Source: Pelotomaculum schinkii (GTDB lineage: Bacteria; Bacillota; Desulfotomaculia; Desulfotomaculales; Pelotomaculaceae). Taken from it: a stretch of 64,000 nucleotides of DNA. Below the pieces are notes generated by a model. The model made no database searches and had not been told where the DNA came from. It saw only the letters and a list, made by a program, of their open reading frames with translations. The position numbers were made by a program, and so were the translations under genes. Location: the NCBI RefSeq assembly GCF_004369205.1, contig NZ_QFGA01000001.1, positions 1,922,001 through 1,986,000 of the forward strand, in the 5' to 3' direction. This document shows positions 9,318 to 19,339 of the stretch, piece by piece (within the stretch, counting starts at the first letter, position 1; each line of letters begins with the position of its first letter).

Positions 9318-9818
9318 CTAGCCCAGTAGTTCTTCTACGGTTTTGCCCCTAAGGCCGGCTACCTTCTCAGGGGTCTTGAGGCTTTTTAAGGCCTCCATGG
9401 TCGCGTGGACCACGTTGTTGGCGTTGTTGGAGCCCAGCGACTTCGTCAGGATGTCCCGTATCCCGGCCAGTTCCAGAATGGCCCGCACAGGCCCCCCGGC
9501 AATCACGCCGGTGCCCGGCGCCGCAGGCTTTAAGAGGACCTTGCCGGCGCCAAAAATCCCGGTTACTTCGTGGGGTATGGTGGTGCCGGACAGCGGTACA
9601 TTGATCATGGACTTTTTGGCGTCTTCAATGCCCTTGCGAATGGCTTCGGGCACTTCACCGGCCTTGCCCAGGCCCGCTCCGACGTTGCCGTTGCCGTCGC
9701 CCACGACCATCAGGGCGGAAAAACTGAACCTCCGGCCGCCTTTGACCACCTTGGCGACACGGTTGATGAACACTACTTTTTCTGACGTTTCCAGTTTACT
9801 GGCGTCAATTCTTGCCAT
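9318..9818 (-). CDS. rpsE: 30S ribosomal protein S5
   Basis: 166 residues. The double-stranded-RNA-binding N-domain ([19 protein letters not shown]) and the second domain with [20 protein letters not shown] are present. It takes part in decoding accuracy and mRNA helicase activity of the 30S subunit. Normal spc-operon position after rplR. Confidence 0.98.
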   Translation of the reverse strand: MARIDASKLETSEKVVFINRVAKVVKGGRRFSFSALMVVGDGNGNVGAGLGKAGEVPEAIRKGIEDAKKSMINVPLSGTTIPHEVTGIFGAGKVLLKPAAPGTGVIAGGPVRAILELAGIRDILTKSLGSNNANNVVHATMEALKSLKTPEKVAGLRGKTVEELLG

Positions 9819-9830
9819 CTATTTCCCTCC

Positions 9831-10199
9831 TTAGAACTCAAGCCCGCCGGCCCTTGCCGCATCAGCCAGAGCTTTGATCCGCCCGTGATATATGTAGCCG
9901 GCGCGGTCGAAAACGACGCTCTTAATCCCTGCTTCAAGGGCCTTCTTGGCCAGCAGCTCACCCACTGCGGATGCCGCGGCGGCATTGCTGCAGGAAGGCA
10001 GCTTGCCTTTGAGCTCAGGAGCCAGGGTTGAGGCCGCGGCCAGGGTGGCGCCTTTATCATCGTCTATGAGTTGGGCGTAAATATTGTTCAGGCTGCGAAA
10101 TACATTCAGCCTGGGCCGCTGTGCGGTGCCGGAAATTTTCTTGCGGACCCGCTGGCGCCTGTTGTCCCGTAGGGCTTTACGGTCAGGTTTCTTCAGCAC
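9831..10199 (-). CDS. rplR: 50S ribosomal protein L18
   Basis: 122 residues. Basic N-terminus ([20 protein letters not shown]) and the C-terminal [20 protein letters not shown] are diagnostic of L18, a 5S rRNA-binding protein of the central protuberance. Standard order rplF-rplR-rpsE. Confidence 0.98.
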   Translation of the reverse strand: MLKKPDRKALRDNRRQRVRKKISGTAQRPRLNVFRSLNNIYAQLIDDDKGATLAAASTLAPELKGKLPSCSNAAAASAVGELLAKKALEAGIKSVVFDRAGYIYHGRIKALADAARAGGLEF

Positions 10200-10218
10200 T
10201 TTTTAAGTCACTCCTCCC

Positions 10219-10767
10219 TTACTTCTTACCTTTGCCGCCGGCCTTGCCGACCTTGCGCCGGACGACTTCACCTTCGTACCGGATCCCCTTGCCCTTGTAA
10301 GGCTCAGGTTCGCGGACCGCGCGAATAACCGCCGCCAGGGCCCCCACCTTTTCCTTGTCAAGGCCTTTGACGCTGATTTTGGTGGGCGCGGGAACTTCTA
10401 TATCGATTCCGGCTTCCGGCTCTATTTCCACCGGGTGGGAGTAACCTACGGCCAGGACAAGCTTCTTGCCCTGCTTGGAGGCGCGGTAGCCGACACCGAC
10501 CAGTTCCAGGTTTTTATTAAAACCGGTGGTCACACCCACCACCATGTTGTTCAAGAGGGTTCTGGTCAGCCCGTGCAGACCCCTGTGCATCTTATTGTCG
10601 GAGGGCCGCTCAATCGTGAGCCTGCCGTCCTCGTATTTAATAATCATGTCCCGGTGCAGTTCTCTTTCAAGCTGCCCTTTCGGCCCCTTGACGCGGACAT
10701 TGTTTCCGTCAATCTGTACTTCCACGCCGGCGGGCACCGTAATGGGCTGCTTTCCAATCCTGGACAT
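10219..10767 (-). CDS. rplF: 50S ribosomal protein L6
   Basis: 182 residues. Duplicated L6 fold: [17 protein letters not shown] start and the C-terminal [14 protein letters not shown] signature, followed by a lysine/glycine-rich tail. Binds 23S rRNA near the GTPase centre. Normal position between rpsH and rplR. Confidence 0.98.
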   Translation of the reverse strand: MSRIGKQPITVPAGVEVQIDGNNVRVKGPKGQLERELHRDMIIKYEDGRLTIERPSDNKMHRGLHGLTRTLLNNMVVGVTTGFNKNLELVGVGYRASKQGKKLVLAVGYSHPVEIEPEAGIDIEVPAPTKISVKGLDKEKVGALAAVIRAVREPEPYKGKGIRYEGEVVRRKVGKAGGKGKK

Positions 10768-10790
10768 CTAAACCACCTCCTGCGAAAAGA

Positions 10791-11189
10791 CTACCATACG
10801 TAACAAAGTACCTCGCCGCCCAGGCCTTCCTTGCGGGCCTTTTTGTCGGACATAATACCGCGGGAAGTCGAGATAATGGCGATCCCCAGGCCGCCCAACA
10901 CTTTGGGTACCTGGTCTTTCCTGGCGTATACTCTTAAGCCCGGTTTGGATATCCTTTTTAAGCCTGTAATTACCCGCTCTTTATTGGCGCCGTATTTCAT
11001 GTAAATCCTGATGATCCCCTGCTTGCCATCGTCGATAAACTCGTACTCCTTGACAAACCCTTCGTCTTTTAAAATGCTGGCGATGGCTTTTTTAGACCTG
11101 GAAGCAGGAGCTTCAACTTTATCGTGATAAACCGTATTGGCGTTGCGGATACGGGTTAAGAAATCTGCAATAGGGTCGGTCATGACCAT
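10791..11189 (-). CDS. rpsH: 30S ribosomal protein S8
   Basis: 132 residues starting [18 protein letters not shown] from ATG at 11187-11189, ten bases after GGAGG. The longer upstream frame runs through rpsN and is not used. The C-terminal [20 protein letters not shown] signature is present. S8 binds helix 21 of 16S rRNA and represses the spc operon in other bacteria. Confidence 0.97.
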   Translation of the reverse strand: MVMTDPIADFLTRIRNANTVYHDKVEAPASRSKKAIASILKDEGFVKEYEFIDDGKQGIIRIYMKYGANKERVITGLKRISKPGLRVYARKDQVPKVLGGLGIAIISTSRGIMSDKKARKEGLGGEVLCYVW

Positions 11190-11211
11190 ATTCGCGCTAC
11201 CTCCTTCCTGA

Positions 11212-11397
11212 TTACCAACTCGCTTTGCGGACGCCCGGGATTTCACCCTTGTAAGAGAGCTCCCGGAAGCAAATCCGGCAAATCCCGAATTTCCTCATAT
11301 AGGCGTGGGGCCGGCCGCACAGCTTGCAGCGGTTGTAGGCCCGGACAGTAAATTTCGGATCACGTGACTGTTTAACAATCATTGACTTTTTTGCCAC
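11212..11397 (-). CDS. rpsN: 30S ribosomal protein S14, zinc-binding type Z
   Basis: 61 residues from GTG at 11395-11397, seven bases after AAAGGAGG; an ATG three bases earlier is too close to it. Two C-x2-C pairs (CKLCGRPH and CRICFREL) make this the 61-residue zinc form. Follows rplE; upstream sequence (11412 on) is a heptad element that ends at the Shine-Dalgarno. Confidence 0.96.
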   Translation of the reverse strand: MAKKSMIVKQSRDPKFTVRAYNRCKLCGRPHAYMRKFGICRICFRELSYKGEIPGVRKASW

Positions 11398-11633
11398 CAT
11401 CAAACCTCCTTTGGGTCGTGTGTAGTGGGTCGTGGGACGTGGGTATGTGCTGCATTCCTTTGGGGTCCCACTGTATTTCTTTTGGGTCATTGTGCGAATG
11501 AATTGGGTCTTGGGTCGTGAGACTTTCGGGCATTCCCCTGAGGTCTTTGCTCATAAGTCTATCCTTCTTTCTCACGTCTCACGTCTCACGTCTCATTTCT
11601 CACGTCCAATATTCCACGTCTCACGTCTCACGT
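11398..11633. repeat. Composite heptad element between rplE and rpsN
   Basis: From the low end: heptads (ggtcgtgtgtagtgggtcgtgggacgtgg, 11414-11442), two cores (gcattcctttggggtc and atttcttttgggtc), a palindrome cut after its first half (gtgcgaatgaatt, 11493-11505), then a long inverted heptad array ctcacgtctcacgtctcac running to the rplE stop at 11634. Confidence 0.8.
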
Positions 11634-12176
11634 CTAGGCCGCGCGGAAGGGCATGCCCATGAGACGCAGAAGTTCCCTGGCTTCTTCATCGGTCTTGGCG
11701 GTGGTCACGAAGATGATATCCATACCGCGGATCTTGTCAATCTTGTCGTACTCGATTTCCGGAAAAATCAGCTGCTCTTTGATGCCCATGCTGTAGTTCC
11801 CCCGGCCGTCGAACGACTTGGGCGAAATGCCGCGGAAGTCGCGCACGCGGGGCAGGGCAACGCTGAACAGCTTATCCACGAACTCGTACATCCTGTCACC
11901 GCGCAGGGTCACTTTAGCTCCCACGGTCATGCCGGCCCGCAGCTTGAACGCGGCGATGGACTTTTTGGCTTTGGTCACAACCGGCTTCTGGCCGGAGATA
12001 ATCATGATATCGTTAACCGCCGCGTCGATGATTTTGGAATTCTGGATGGCCTCGCCCAGCCCCATGTTCAAAACAACCTTTTCCAGCTTGGGCACTTGCA
12101 TAATGTTTTTGTATCCGAATTTGCTGATCATCGAGGGCACTATATCCTCTTTATACTTGTCTTTCAGTCTGGCCAC
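11634..12176 (-). CDS. rplE: 50S ribosomal protein L5
   Basis: 180 residues from GTG at 12174-12176, preceded by GGGAGGTAGTGCA. The N-terminus [20 protein letters not shown] and the segment RRDR-like [11 protein letters not shown] mark L5, which binds 5S rRNA and P-site tRNA. The longer upstream frame to 12296 is repeat-derived. The TAG stop abuts a heptad array. Confidence 0.96.
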   Translation of the reverse strand: MARLKDKYKEDIVPSMISKFGYKNIMQVPKLEKVVLNMGLGEAIQNSKIIDAAVNDIMIISGQKPVVTKAKKSIAAFKLRAGMTVGAKVTLRGDRMYEFVDKLFSVALPRVRDFRGISPKSFDGRGNYSMGIKEQLIFPEIEYDKIDKIRGMDIIFVTTAKTDEEARELLRLMGMPFRAA

Positions 12177-12193
12177 TGCACTACCTCCCTTCT

Positions 12194-12314
12194 TGGTCGT
12201 GGGTGGTGAGTCGTGGGTCGTGGGTATATACTGTATTCCTTTTGGGTCAAAGATTTGTGCGAATAAATTCGCACACAAATTTTTCCCAACCACCAACCAC
12301 TAACCACCAACTAC
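12194..12314. repeat. Composite element with divergent right arm (CAACCAC units)
   Basis: Left GTGGGTC heptads (12195-12223), core atactgtattccttttgggtc, palindrome variant gtgcgaataaattcgcac (12257-12274), and a right arm of 7-bp units of a different kind (caaccac caaccac taaccac caactac). Fills the gap from the rplE Shine-Dalgarno to the rplX stop. Confidence 0.8.
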
Positions 12315-12659
12315 TCAAATGTTTTCTCCGCATTTTTTGCAGACGCGGACTTTTTCTCCGTCGTCAAGTATTTTCTTGGCTATCCTGGTGGCTGAATTGC
12401 ACTTGTTGCAGTAGAGCATCACGTTGGAGCTGTGGATGGCGGCTTCTTTTTCAATGATGCCGCCTTGAGGCAGCTTCTGGGTAGGCCTGCTGTGACGCTT
12501 GACCACGTTGACTCCTTCGACGATTATCCGGCTTCTGTCAGGGATAACCGACAGCACCTTGCCCTTTTTGCCGCTGCTCTTGCCGGTAACCACCAGGACT
12601 GTATCACCTTTACGCACGTGAACCTTGCCATTGGTTTTCGGTTCGGGCCTTTTGGCCAT
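12315..12659 (-). CDS. rplX: 50S ribosomal protein L24
   Basis: 114 residues. KOW motif near residues 15-45 (VRKGDTVLVVTGKSSGKKGK), then a C-terminal zinc-ribbon-like extension with two C-x2-C pairs (CNKCNS and CKKCGE). L24 initiates 50S assembly. Upstream heptads end directly at its GGAGGTGC Shine-Dalgarno. Confidence 0.97.
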   Translation of the reverse strand: MAKRPEPKTNGKVHVRKGDTVLVVTGKSSGKKGKVLSVIPDRSRIIVEGVNVVKRHSRPTQKLPQGGIIEKEAAIHSSNVMLYCNKCNSATRIAKKILDDGEKVRVCKKCGENI

Positions 12660-13082
12660 GAATTTTTTGCACCTCCGGTCTGGGTCGTGGGTCGTGGGAC
12701 GTGGGACGTGGGTTCTTTCAGCCCATAGTCACCAGCCACCTGTCCCCCTGACCATATTTGGGTAGTGAGACGTGGGTCGTGGGTATACCGGCATTCCTTA
12801 TAGGTCAATAAACCTCAAGTTTATCAGCAATTTCCACTTTCATTTCTCACGTTTCACATCAACTTTGTGCGAATGAATTCGCACCTTACATTTTGGGTCG
12901 TGGGTCGTGGGCCGTGGGTCGTGTGTCGTGGGTATATCCTGCATTCCTTTGGGGTCGTGTGCGGATGAATTCGCACCTACATTCATTACAAATCAATGAC
13001 CCTCAAGGAAATCATGCAATCTCACGTCTCAAGTCTCATTTCTCACGTCTAATCGCACGTCTCACGTCTAACGTCCCACGTC
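12660..13082. repeat. Tandem composite heptad elements between rplN and rplX
   Basis: Three cores and two palindromes are interleaved: heptads 12680-12716; second heptads 12766-12785 with core ggcattccttataggtc; palindrome 12867-12884 (gtgcgaatgaattcgcac); a six-unit heptad array 12895-12929; core 12930-12952; palindrome variant gtgcggatgaattcgcac (12959-12976); and a long right arm (13020-13082) touching the rplN stop. No coding sequence seen. Confidence 0.85.
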
Positions 13083-13451
13083 TCACAGCACTTCCGGGGC
13101 CAGGGAGACGATTTTCATGAAGTCGCGATCTCTTAATTCCCGCGCCACCGGTCCGAATATACGGGTACCTTTCGGGCTCTGGTCGTCCCTGATCAGTACT
13201 GCCGCGTTTTCGTCGAATTTGATGTATGAACCGTCCGGGCGGTGCACTTCTTTCTTGGTGCGGACCACCACGGCTTTAACTACTTCACCTTTCTTAACCA
13301 CGCCGCCGGGTGTGGCTTCCTTAACAGAACAAACCACGATGTCGCCCACGCTGGCATATTGCCTGAGCGAGCCGCCCAGAACGCGGATGCACATCAGCCT
13401 TTTAGCCCCGGTATTGTCGGCCACATGGAGCATAGTCTGAACCTGAATCAC
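13083..13451 (-). CDS. rplN: 50S ribosomal protein L14
   Basis: 122 residues. [20 protein letters not shown] start and [13 protein letters not shown]-type C-terminus ([14 protein letters not shown]). It forms inter-subunit bridges with 16S rRNA and the RsfS docking surface. The TGA stop is contiguous with heptad sequence (TGAGACGTGGG). Confidence 0.98.
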   Translation of the reverse strand: MIQVQTMLHVADNTGAKRLMCIRVLGGSLRQYASVGDIVVCSVKEATPGGVVKKGEVVKAVVVRTKKEVHRPDGSYIKFDENAAVLIRDDQSPKGTRIFGPVARELRDRDFMKIVSLAPEVL

Positions 13452-13535
13452 AGCTACAACCTCCTTACACGCGAAATGGGAGGGCAGGATTTATAAAACG
13501 AGTTATCTCCCACGTCTTACGTCTTGACTCGAATC

Positions 13536-13799
13536 TCAGATTTGTTCAGCCCTCTCCAGAATTTCAATAATACGCCAGCGTTTTTCCTTGGATAGAGGCC
13601 TGGTTTCCATCATTTTCACTTTATCCCCGACGCGGCAGGAATTTTGCTCGTCATGCGCCTTAAATTTCTTGGTGCGCCGGATTATTCTTTGGTACAAGGG
13701 GTGCCTGACCAGGGTTTCGACTGCCACGACGACGGTCTTATCCATTTTATCGCTAACCACCTTGCCGGTGAGCACCTTGCGTATTCCACGCTCTTCCAC
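13536..13799 (-). CDS. rpsQ: 30S ribosomal protein S17
   Basis: 87 residues if the GTG at 13797-13799 is used (ten bases after GGGGGG); an ATG at 13808 would add MRQ but overlaps the Shine-Dalgarno. The motif [18 protein letters not shown] and the [14 protein letters not shown] segment identify S17, an early 16S-binding OB-fold protein. The 84-bp gap to rplN holds degenerate heptads (13507-13530). Confidence 0.96.
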   Translation of the reverse strand: MEERGIRKVLTGKVVSDKMDKTVVVAVETLVRHPLYQRIIRRTKKFKAHDEQNSCRVGDKVKMMETRPLSKEKRWRIIEILERAEQI

Positions 13800-13816
13800 T
13801 TGTCTCATACCCCCCT

Positions 13817-14020
13817 TTACGCCCGCTTGATTCCCAGTTCACGCTCGCGGATGATGGTCTTTACCCGCGCGATCTTGCGGCGGATTTCCTGCAGCTTCAT
13901 CGGGTTATCCAGCTGCCCTGTAGCCATCTGGAATCTCAGTTTAAAGAGCTCATCCTTGGAGTCAGTGAGCCGCTTGCCCAGCTCGGCGTCGGTCAATTCC
14001 CTAAGCTCCTTAACCTTCAT
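13817..14020 (-). CDS. rpmC: 50S ribosomal protein L29
   Basis: 67 residues from ATG at 14018-14020 after GTGAGGTCA. It is a helical hairpin: [18 protein letters not shown] and [20 protein letters not shown]. It lies at the tunnel exit and helps bind SRP and trigger factor. Its start overlaps the rplP stop by 11 bases, implying coupling. Confidence 0.97.
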   Translation of the reverse strand: MKVKELRELTDAELGKRLTDSKDELFKLRFQMATGQLDNPMKLQEIRRKIARVKTIIRERELGIKRA

Positions 14021-14441
14021 TGACCTCACCTACTTCCCCGCGTTTCACAAACTTCGATTTTAAAGGCAACTTGTGAGCGGCCAGCCGCAGCGCTTCACGC
14101 GCCACTTCCTCAGATATGCCCGCCAGCTCAAACATAATCCGGCCCGGCTTGACCACGGCCACCCAGTATTCCGGCGCGCCTTTGCCTGAACCCATACGGG
14201 TTTCAGCCGGCTTGGCGGTAACCGGTTTGTCCGGGAATATCCTGATCCATACCTTCCCGCCCCGCTTGATATGGCGAGTCATGGCGATACGGGCCGCCTC
14301 GATCTGCCGGTTGGTTACCCAGGCCGGCTCCAAAGCCTGCAGGCCGTATTCACCAAAGCTTATTTCCTTGCCGCCCTTAGCTCCGCCGGTCATCCGTCCA
14401 CGGTGCTGCTTGCGGTGCTTAACCCTTTTCGGTAACAGCAT
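14010..14441 (-). CDS. rplP: 50S ribosomal protein L16
   Basis: 143 residues. [17 protein letters not shown] start, R/K-rich loop, and the [20 protein letters not shown] signature. L16 contacts A-site tRNA near the peptidyl transferase centre. Five bases separate it from rpsC. Confidence 0.98.
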   Translation of the reverse strand: MLLPKRVKHRKQHRGRMTGGAKGGKEISFGEYGLQALEPAWVTNRQIEAARIAMTRHIKRGGKVWIRIFPDKPVTAKPAETRMGSGKGAPEYWVAVVKPGRIMFELAGISEEVAREALRLAAHKLPLKSKFVKRGEVGEVNEG

Positions 14442-14446
14442 AGTTC

Positions 14447-15142
14447 CTATTCGCCTCCTTCACCAGCAGCTGCCTTGGCTTCCCTGGCCGGGGCTTGAGC
14501 GGGAATTTTGGCTGCCGGTAAAACTTCTCCCTTATAGATCCAAACTTTGATGCCGATTTTGCCGTAAGTGGTGGTGGCTTCGGCTGAACCATAATCGATG
14601 TCGGCGCGCAGTGTGTGCAGGGGCACTTTGCCCTCACTGTACCACTCGGTGCGGGCTATTTCCGCTCCGGCCAGACGTCCGCCGCAGGAGACCTTGATCC
14701 CCTTGGCCCCCATCTTCATGGACCGGGAAACCACTTGCTTCATGGCGCGCCTGAAGGCAATCCTTTTTTCCAGCTGAGACGCCACGTTCTCAGCCACAAG
14801 CTGCGCGTCCAATTCGGCCTGTTTGACTTCCACGATATTGACGCCGACTTGCTTTCCGGTAAGACTTTCCAACTGCTTGCGCAGGTTTTCCACTTCAGTC
14901 CCGCCACGGCCGATCACGATGCCCGGCTTGGCAGTGTGGATCGAGATTTTGAGCCGGTTGGCAGCCCTCTCGATTTGGACCTTGGAAATACCAGCGGCAT
15001 AAAGCTTCTTCTTGATATATTTCCTTATCTTTACGTCCTCGACCAGGAGGTTCGAATAATTCTTCTTGTCAGCAAACCACTTGCTGTCCCAATCTCGAAT
15101 GATTCCAATCCTGAGGCCCTTAGGATTTACTTTTTGCCCCAC
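14447..15142 (-). CDS. rpsC: 30S ribosomal protein S3
   Basis: 231 residues. The KH domain [18 protein letters not shown] and the C-terminal domain with [17 protein letters not shown] are both present; the tail is Ala/Glu-rich. Part of the mRNA entry channel. Standard S10 order rplV-rpsC-rplP. Confidence 0.98.
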   Translation of the reverse strand: MGQKVNPKGLRIGIIRDWDSKWFADKKNYSNLLVEDVKIRKYIKKKLYAAGISKVQIERAANRLKISIHTAKPGIVIGRGGTEVENLRKQLESLTGKQVGVNIVEVKQAELDAQLVAENVASQLEKRIAFRRAMKQVVSRSMKMGAKGIKVSCGGRLAGAEIARTEWYSEGKVPLHTLRADIDYGSAEATTTYGKIGIKVWIYKGEVLPAAKIPAQAPAREAKAAAGEGGE

Positions 15143-15163
15143 GAGAAATATATCCCTCCTTCT

Positions 15164-15505
15164 TTATTTGCTCTCTTTTTCAGCCACCACCACGGTAATA
15201 TGGCTGGTGCGCTTGCGAATAATATCGGCGCGGCCCTGAGCACGGGGCATCATACGTTTTATGGTCGGCCCCTGGTCAACAAAACAGACCTTGACGAATA
15301 AATCGTCTTTAGAAAGCTGCAGGTTGTTTTCGGCATTGGCCGCGGCGGATTTTACCACCTTGGTGATGGCTTCGGTCGCCCGGTTTGGCGTATATCGCAA
15401 AATCGCCAGAGCTTCATCGATTTTTTTGCCGCGAATTAGGTCCACCACCGCGCGCACCTTGCGCGGGGACACCCTGATATATTTGGCTATCGCTTTCGCT
15501 TCCAA
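15164..15505 (-). CDS. rplV: 50S ribosomal protein L22
   Basis: 113 residues from TTG at 15503-15505, nine bases after GGGGGTG. The start gives [20 protein letters not shown]; the longer frame to 15574 encodes only repeat-derived residues. The beta-hairpin that lines the exit tunnel is intact ([20 protein letters not shown]). The heptad array stops at the Shine-Dalgarno. Confidence 0.95.
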   Translation of the reverse strand: MEAKAIAKYIRVSPRKVRAVVDLIRGKKIDEALAILRYTPNRATEAITKVVKSAAANAENNLQLSKDDLFVKVCFVDQGPTIKRMMPRAQGRADIIRKRTSHITVVVAEKESK

Positions 15506-15891
15506 TTGGTTTAACACCCCCGTTTGGGTCGTGAGACGTGGGACGTGGGACGTGCGCATGTTGTTGTCCCCCATCCATAGTCCTTAAACCCTGAAGTTCT
15601 AGTCGTAGGGCGTAGGGCGTTGGGCGTAGGTATATACTGCATTCCTTCCGGTCCGGGAAGGATATATGTTCCTACAGCTCACTGCTTAGCGCCTTACAAA
15701 GTCTTGGTCTTATCGCTGTTGAGGTAGTTGTCGTAAGGGTCGATGTGCGAGTAAATTCGCACCTTCATTTGGCTTAATCACCATGTGTAGCTCATGTGTA
15801 GCTGTTCGGGCGCTGCAGCTTGCATCGTTTACGCCCTACGCCCTACGACATCCCCAGAGGAATACCCTTTATATAGGACATCCCTAAAGAC
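15506..15891. repeat. Class 1 heptads followed by a class 2 (GTAGGGC) element
   Basis: Near rplV: GTGAGAC/GTGGGAC heptads (15527-15556). Then a separate element with left arm cgtagggcgtagggcgttggg (split, 15603-15630), core atatactgcattccttcc, palindrome variant gtgcgagtaaattcgcac (15745-15762) and right arm cgccctacgccctacgac (15831-15848). Both arms share the GTAGGGC class. No gene seen. Confidence 0.8.
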
Positions 15892-16176
15892 CTACTTCAA
15901 AGCAGTAGATCTTTCCGTGTGGTGACCGTGCCCCCTGAATAACCTGGTGGAGGCGAATTCTCCGAGCTTGTGGCCCACCATGTCCTCGGTTATATAAACC
16001 GGGACGTGTTTTCTGCCGTCGTGTACGGCTATGGTGTGACCCACCATTTCGGGATAGATGGTCGAACTTCTTGACCACGTTTTGATAACCCGTTTATCTC
16101 CGGATTCATTCATGCTGTTTATTCTAGCAAGCAGCCGCTCTGCAACGAACGGCCCCTTCTTTAATGAACGGCCCAA
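15892..16176 (-). CDS. rpsS: 30S ribosomal protein S19
   Basis: 94 residues. [20 protein letters not shown] start, [20 protein letters not shown] centre and RLFRGHGHH end. It forms a complex with S13 at the 30S head. Gap to rplB holds a heptad element. Confidence 0.98.
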   Translation of the reverse strand: MGRSLKKGPFVAERLLARINSMNESGDKRVIKTWSRSSTIYPEMVGHTIAVHDGRKHVPVYITEDMVGHKLGEFASTRLFRGHGHHTERSTALK

Positions 16177-16189
16177 TATTTAGCCTCCC

Positions 16190-16340
16190 TTCTGAGTCGT
16201 GAGTCGTGGGTCGTGGGTCGTGAGTATATCCTGCATTCCCTTGGGTCTTTTTTCTGAATGAACCCGCACCTGGACTTCAAATCTTTGACCCTCAAGAAAA
16301 TCATGCATTCTCACGTCTCACGTCTCAAGTCTCACGTCTT
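16190..16340. repeat. Composite heptad element between rplB and rpsS
   Basis: Left heptads gagtcgtgagtcgtgggtcg (16195-16222), core gtatatcctgcattcccttgggtc, degenerate palindrome ctgaatgaacccgcacc (16253-16269), right heptads ctcacgtctcacgtctcaagtctc to 16339, abutting the rplB TAA stop. Confidence 0.8.
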
Positions 16341-17163
16341 ATTTGGTTCTTCTCTTGACGATCAGCCGATCGCTGGGCTTTTTCTTGCGGGTGCGGGCGC
16401 CGAGCGCCGGTTTGCCCCAGGGGGTAACCGGGTTGCGGCCGACCGGTGAACGGCCTTCGCCGCCGCCATGGGGGTGGTCAACCGGGTTCATGACCACACC
16501 GCGCACCGTCGGGCGGATGCCCAAATGGCGCTTGCGGCCGGCTGTGCCGATGGTTATGTTTTCGTGGTCGACATTGCCGACCTGTCCGATGGTGGCCTTG
16601 CATTCCTGCAAGACAAGCCTCATTTCACCGGACGGCATCCTGAGGTTGGCGTACTTGCCTTCCTTGGCCATCAGCTGCGCTGAGTTTCCCGCCGAGCGGA
16701 CCAGCTTGCCGCCGCCCTTGGGGTAGAGTTCGATGTTGTGGATCATCGTGCCCAGCGGAATGTCTTTTAAGGCCAGGCAGTTGCCCGGTTTGATATCCGC
16801 AGTAGGTCCTGAAACCACCGTTTGGCCTACCGTAAGTCCTACCGGGGCGATGATGTAGCGTTTCTCGCCGTCGGCGTAATGCAAAAGGGCTATCCGCGCG
16901 GAGCGGTTGGGATCGTATTCGATGCTGGCTACCTTGGCCGGAATGCCGTCCTTGTCCCGTTTGAAATCGATAATCCGGTACGCTCTCTTGTGGCCGCCGC
17001 CGCGGTGCCTCACTGTCAACCTGCCCTGGGCATTTCTGCCGCCGCTTTTTTTCAAGGGCGCTACCAGCGACTTCTCCGGCTCAGTTTTGGTGATTTCTTC
17101 AAATGTCGAGACGGTTACAAACCGCCGGCCGGGTGATGTTGGCTTAAATTTCTTTGTCGCCAC
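16339..17163 (-). CDS. rplB: 50S ribosomal protein L2
   Basis: 274 residues. [20 protein letters not shown] and the catalytic-centre-proximal [14 protein letters not shown] loop with its key histidine are intact. L2 is needed for subunit association and peptidyl transfer. Standard position between rplW and rpsS. Confidence 0.98.
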   Translation of the reverse strand: MATKKFKPTSPGRRFVTVSTFEEITKTEPEKSLVAPLKKSGGRNAQGRLTVRHRGGGHKRAYRIIDFKRDKDGIPAKVASIEYDPNRSARIALLHYADGEKRYIIAPVGLTVGQTVVSGPTADIKPGNCLALKDIPLGTMIHNIELYPKGGGKLVRSAGNSAQLMAKEGKYANLRMPSGEMRLVLQECKATIGQVGNVDHENITIGTAGRKRHLGIRPTVRGVVMNPVDHPHGGGEGRSPVGRNPVTPWGKPALGARTRKKKPSDRLIVKRRTK

Positions 17164-17195
17164 AGGGAAACACCTCCTTGTTGGGTCGCTAAAAC

Positions 17196-17483
17196 CTATG
17201 ACATTCCTTCAAATATTTCTATCTTGTCGCCTTGTTTGAGTGTGACAATCGCTTTCTTCCGGTCGGGTGTCCTGCCTTGTATTTGGCGGACCCTTTTCAG
17301 CTTGCCCTTTACGCGCATGGTGTTGACTTTTTCAACCTTGACTTTGAAGAGGCTCTCAACGGCTTGCTTGATTTCCGTTTTATTGGCTTTCGGATCGACT
17401 TCAAAAGTATACTTGTTATCCTGTAAAAGCGAAGTGCTTTTTTCTGTTACCATCGGCTTTCTTAACACCCTGTAGGCATCCAC
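17196..17483 (-). CDS. rplW: 50S ribosomal protein L23
   Basis: 95 residues. [18 protein letters not shown] start, [13 protein letters not shown] loop. L23 docks trigger factor and SRP at the tunnel exit. Its first base overlaps the last base of rplD, so translation is probably coupled. Confidence 0.98.
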   Translation of the reverse strand: MDAYRVLRKPMVTEKSTSLLQDNKYTFEVDPKANKTEIKQAVESLFKVKVEKVNTMRVKGKLKRVRQIQGRTPDRKKAIVTLKQGDKIEIFEGMS

Positions 17484-18103
17484 TACGCGAACACCTCCTC
17501 AACCCTGGCCACGGCGTCTTTGGTTATAACCAGCTTGTCGTAGGCCAGGAGGTCATACACGTTGAGGCCGTTTGCCACCAGGGGTTTGATGTTTGGGATG
17601 TTGCGGGCGGACTTCTCAACAGCTTCGTCCTTGCCCGCAGTTACCAACAGGGCGTCATCCACCTTGAGGGCGCCGAGAATTTTCACCATATCTTTGGTCT
17701 TGGGCCCTTCAAGCGTCAGAGAGTCCAAAACAAGGATGTCTCCATCGTTGACCTTGGCTGACAGGGCGGATTTCAAGGCCAGTCTCCTTACTTTCTTGGG
17801 CAGGCTGTAGCTGTAATCCCTGGGGTGCGGGCCAAAGACGATACCGCCGCTGCGCCAAATGGGTGACCGGGTGGTGCCGGCGCGGGCGCGTCCGGTGCCT
17901 TTCTGGCGCCAGGGCTTACGGCCGCCGCCGCTAACCTCGCCTCTGGTCTTGGTATCATGGGTACCGAGGCGCCGGCTGGCCAACTGCGCCACAACGGCGT
18001 CGTGCAGGACTGACTCGTTGACCTCGGCGCCAAAGATTTCTTCGCTCAGCGCCAGCTCACCGACCTGTTCGCCGCTGGTATTGTACAATGCTACTGTAGG
18101 CAT
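17483..18103 (-). CDS. rplD: 50S ribosomal protein L4
   Basis: 206 residues from ATG at 18101-18103, after AAGGAGGATACGCAC. The tunnel loop [20 protein letters not shown] is intact, and the segment [20 protein letters not shown] follows. L4 is an assembly initiator and, in enterobacteria, the S10 operon repressor. Heptads of class 2 lie directly upstream. Confidence 0.97.
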   Translation of the reverse strand: MPTVALYNTSGEQVGELALSEEIFGAEVNESVLHDAVVAQLASRRLGTHDTKTRGEVSGGGRKPWRQKGTGRARAGTTRSPIWRSGGIVFGPHPRDYSYSLPKKVRRLALKSALSAKVNDGDILVLDSLTLEGPKTKDMVKILGALKVDDALLVTAGKDEAVEKSARNIPNIKPLVANGLNVYDLLAYDKLVITKDAVARVEEVFA

Positions 18104-18117
18104 GTGCGTATCCTCCT

Positions 18118-18241
18118 TCAATAGGTCGTAGGTCGTTAGTCGTAGGCCGTAGGTATATTCTGCATTCCTTGCGAGTCTTTGTGCGAATGAATCGCACCTG
18201 CATTTTTTCCTACGCCCTACGCCTTACGTCCTACGACCGAC
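18118..18241. repeat. Composite element with class 2 (GTAGG) arms
   Basis: Left arm aggtcgtaggtcgttagtcg (from 18122), core gtatattctgcattccttgcg, palindrome variant gtgcgaatgaatcgcac (18180-18196), right arm ctacgccctacgccttacg (split, to 18238). The arms are complementary in class. Lies between rplC and rplD. Confidence 0.85.
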
Positions 18242-18258
18242 TTGCATCCGTCATGCAT

Positions 18259-18888
18259 TTACCGGCTTTTGGTGGACGGTTTGACAATCACCAGGCCGCC
18301 CTTCGGGCCGGGGATGGCTCCTTTCACGGCCAGCAGGTTGCGGCCGGCGTCCACCTTGATGATTTCCAGGTTCTGTACCGTCACCCGTTCAGCGCCAAGG
18401 TGGCCGGGCAGTCTCCTGCCTTTGAAAACTCTGGCCGGTCCTTTTGCTCCCAAAGAGCCGGGCCGGCGGTGGTATTTGGAGCCGTGCGCCATGGGTCCGC
18501 GGTGAAAGCCGTGCCGTTCAATACCGCCGGCAAAGCCTTTTCCTTTGGTCGTGCCAACGATGTCGACCTTCTCACCCTGCTCGAAAATGTCGGCCTTGAT
18601 TTCCTGTCCTACCTGATAGGCGTCCGGGTCTTCGACTTTCAGTTCCCGCAAAAAGCGCATCGGACGTACATTGTTCTTGGCGTAGTGGCCTTTGAGCGGC
18701 CTGGTGAAAAGGCGCTCCCTTTTCTCTCCAAAACCAATCTGGATGGCCTGATAGCCGTCTGTTTCCATGGTCTTTTTCTGAACCACGACGCAGGGGCCCG
18801 CTTCAATTACGGTTACCGGGATGGCCAGGCCCTTATCTGTAAAAATCTGTGTCATGCCAATCTTTTTTCCCAGAATTCCTTTGGGCAT
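18259..18888 (-). CDS. rplC: 50S ribosomal protein L3
   Basis: 209 residues. [14 protein letters not shown] start, and the central [20 protein letters not shown] loop that reaches the peptidyl transferase centre. Early assembly protein. Normal S10 order after rpsJ, but separated from it by a 450-bp repeat-filled gap instead of the usual few bases. Confidence 0.98.
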   Translation of the reverse strand: MPKGILGKKIGMTQIFTDKGLAIPVTVIEAGPCVVVQKKTMETDGYQAIQIGFGEKRERLFTRPLKGHYAKNNVRPMRFLRELKVEDPDAYQVGQEIKADIFEQGEKVDIVGTTKGKGFAGGIERHGFHRGPMAHGSKYHRRPGSLGAKGPARVFKGRRLPGHLGAERVTVQNLEIIKVDAGRNLLAVKGAIPGPKGGLVIVKPSTKSR

Positions 18889-19339
18889 TATTTCGCTCCT
18901 CCGTTTGGAAGTCCAACCGGCGGCGCCGGGGTCAGGCTATCGCCGGTACTCCCGGACCTTCGCGTTAGACCTTTATTTTCTTACGGCAAGAGGTTGAGCT
19001 GGTTCCCAACGTTGCACTTTAGTCGTCGGTCGTCAGACGTCGGATGTCGGAATATATTGCATTCCTTTGGGGTCGTGTGCGAATGAATTCGCACCTACAT
19101 TTTTTGGGCTGTTGTTGCTTTTTTAATGTAGGTTCGATTTCAATCGAACAAAACTGCGGAGCAGTTTAAGGGCTTATACGCATCCCCCTGGTTCGTAAAT
19201 CGCGAGTACCGGATATTCCATCTCGAATTCTTGACCCGTGAGTCAATCATTCACTCTCACGTCCCACGTCTCACGTCCAAAATTTCCTCTATTACACTAA
19301 ATGCATGCGCTACACTAAAACCATGTTAATAAAGTAATG
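18889..19339. repeat. 451-bp gap between rpsJ and rplC: class 3 heptads, palindromes
   Basis: Class 3 arm gtcgtcggtcgtcagacg (19021-19045), core atatattgcattcctttggggtc, palindrome gtgcgaatgaattcgcac (19077-19094), then a paralogous palindrome gttcgatttcaatcgaac (19133-19150) and a ctgcggagcag stem. A tgacccgtgagtc piece (19232-19244) precedes class 1 right heptads (19256-19279). Near rplC a short non-repeat stretch remains unexplained. No gene seen. Confidence 0.75.

Noticed and set aside
12895-13082. CRISPR array
   Set aside because: The 7-bp tandem units have no unique spacers of constant length, and no cas genes are present.
11412-13082. Peptides rich in SHVPRLTS or RETWDVG from several intergenic frames
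   Set aside because: They are translations of the heptad arrays in different frames, with no start signals of their own.
18169-19086. Long plus-strand frame (about 300 codons) opposite rplC
   Set aside because: It is the shadow of rplC plus repeat sequence. No Shine-Dalgarno or protein motif, and the opposite strand codes L3.
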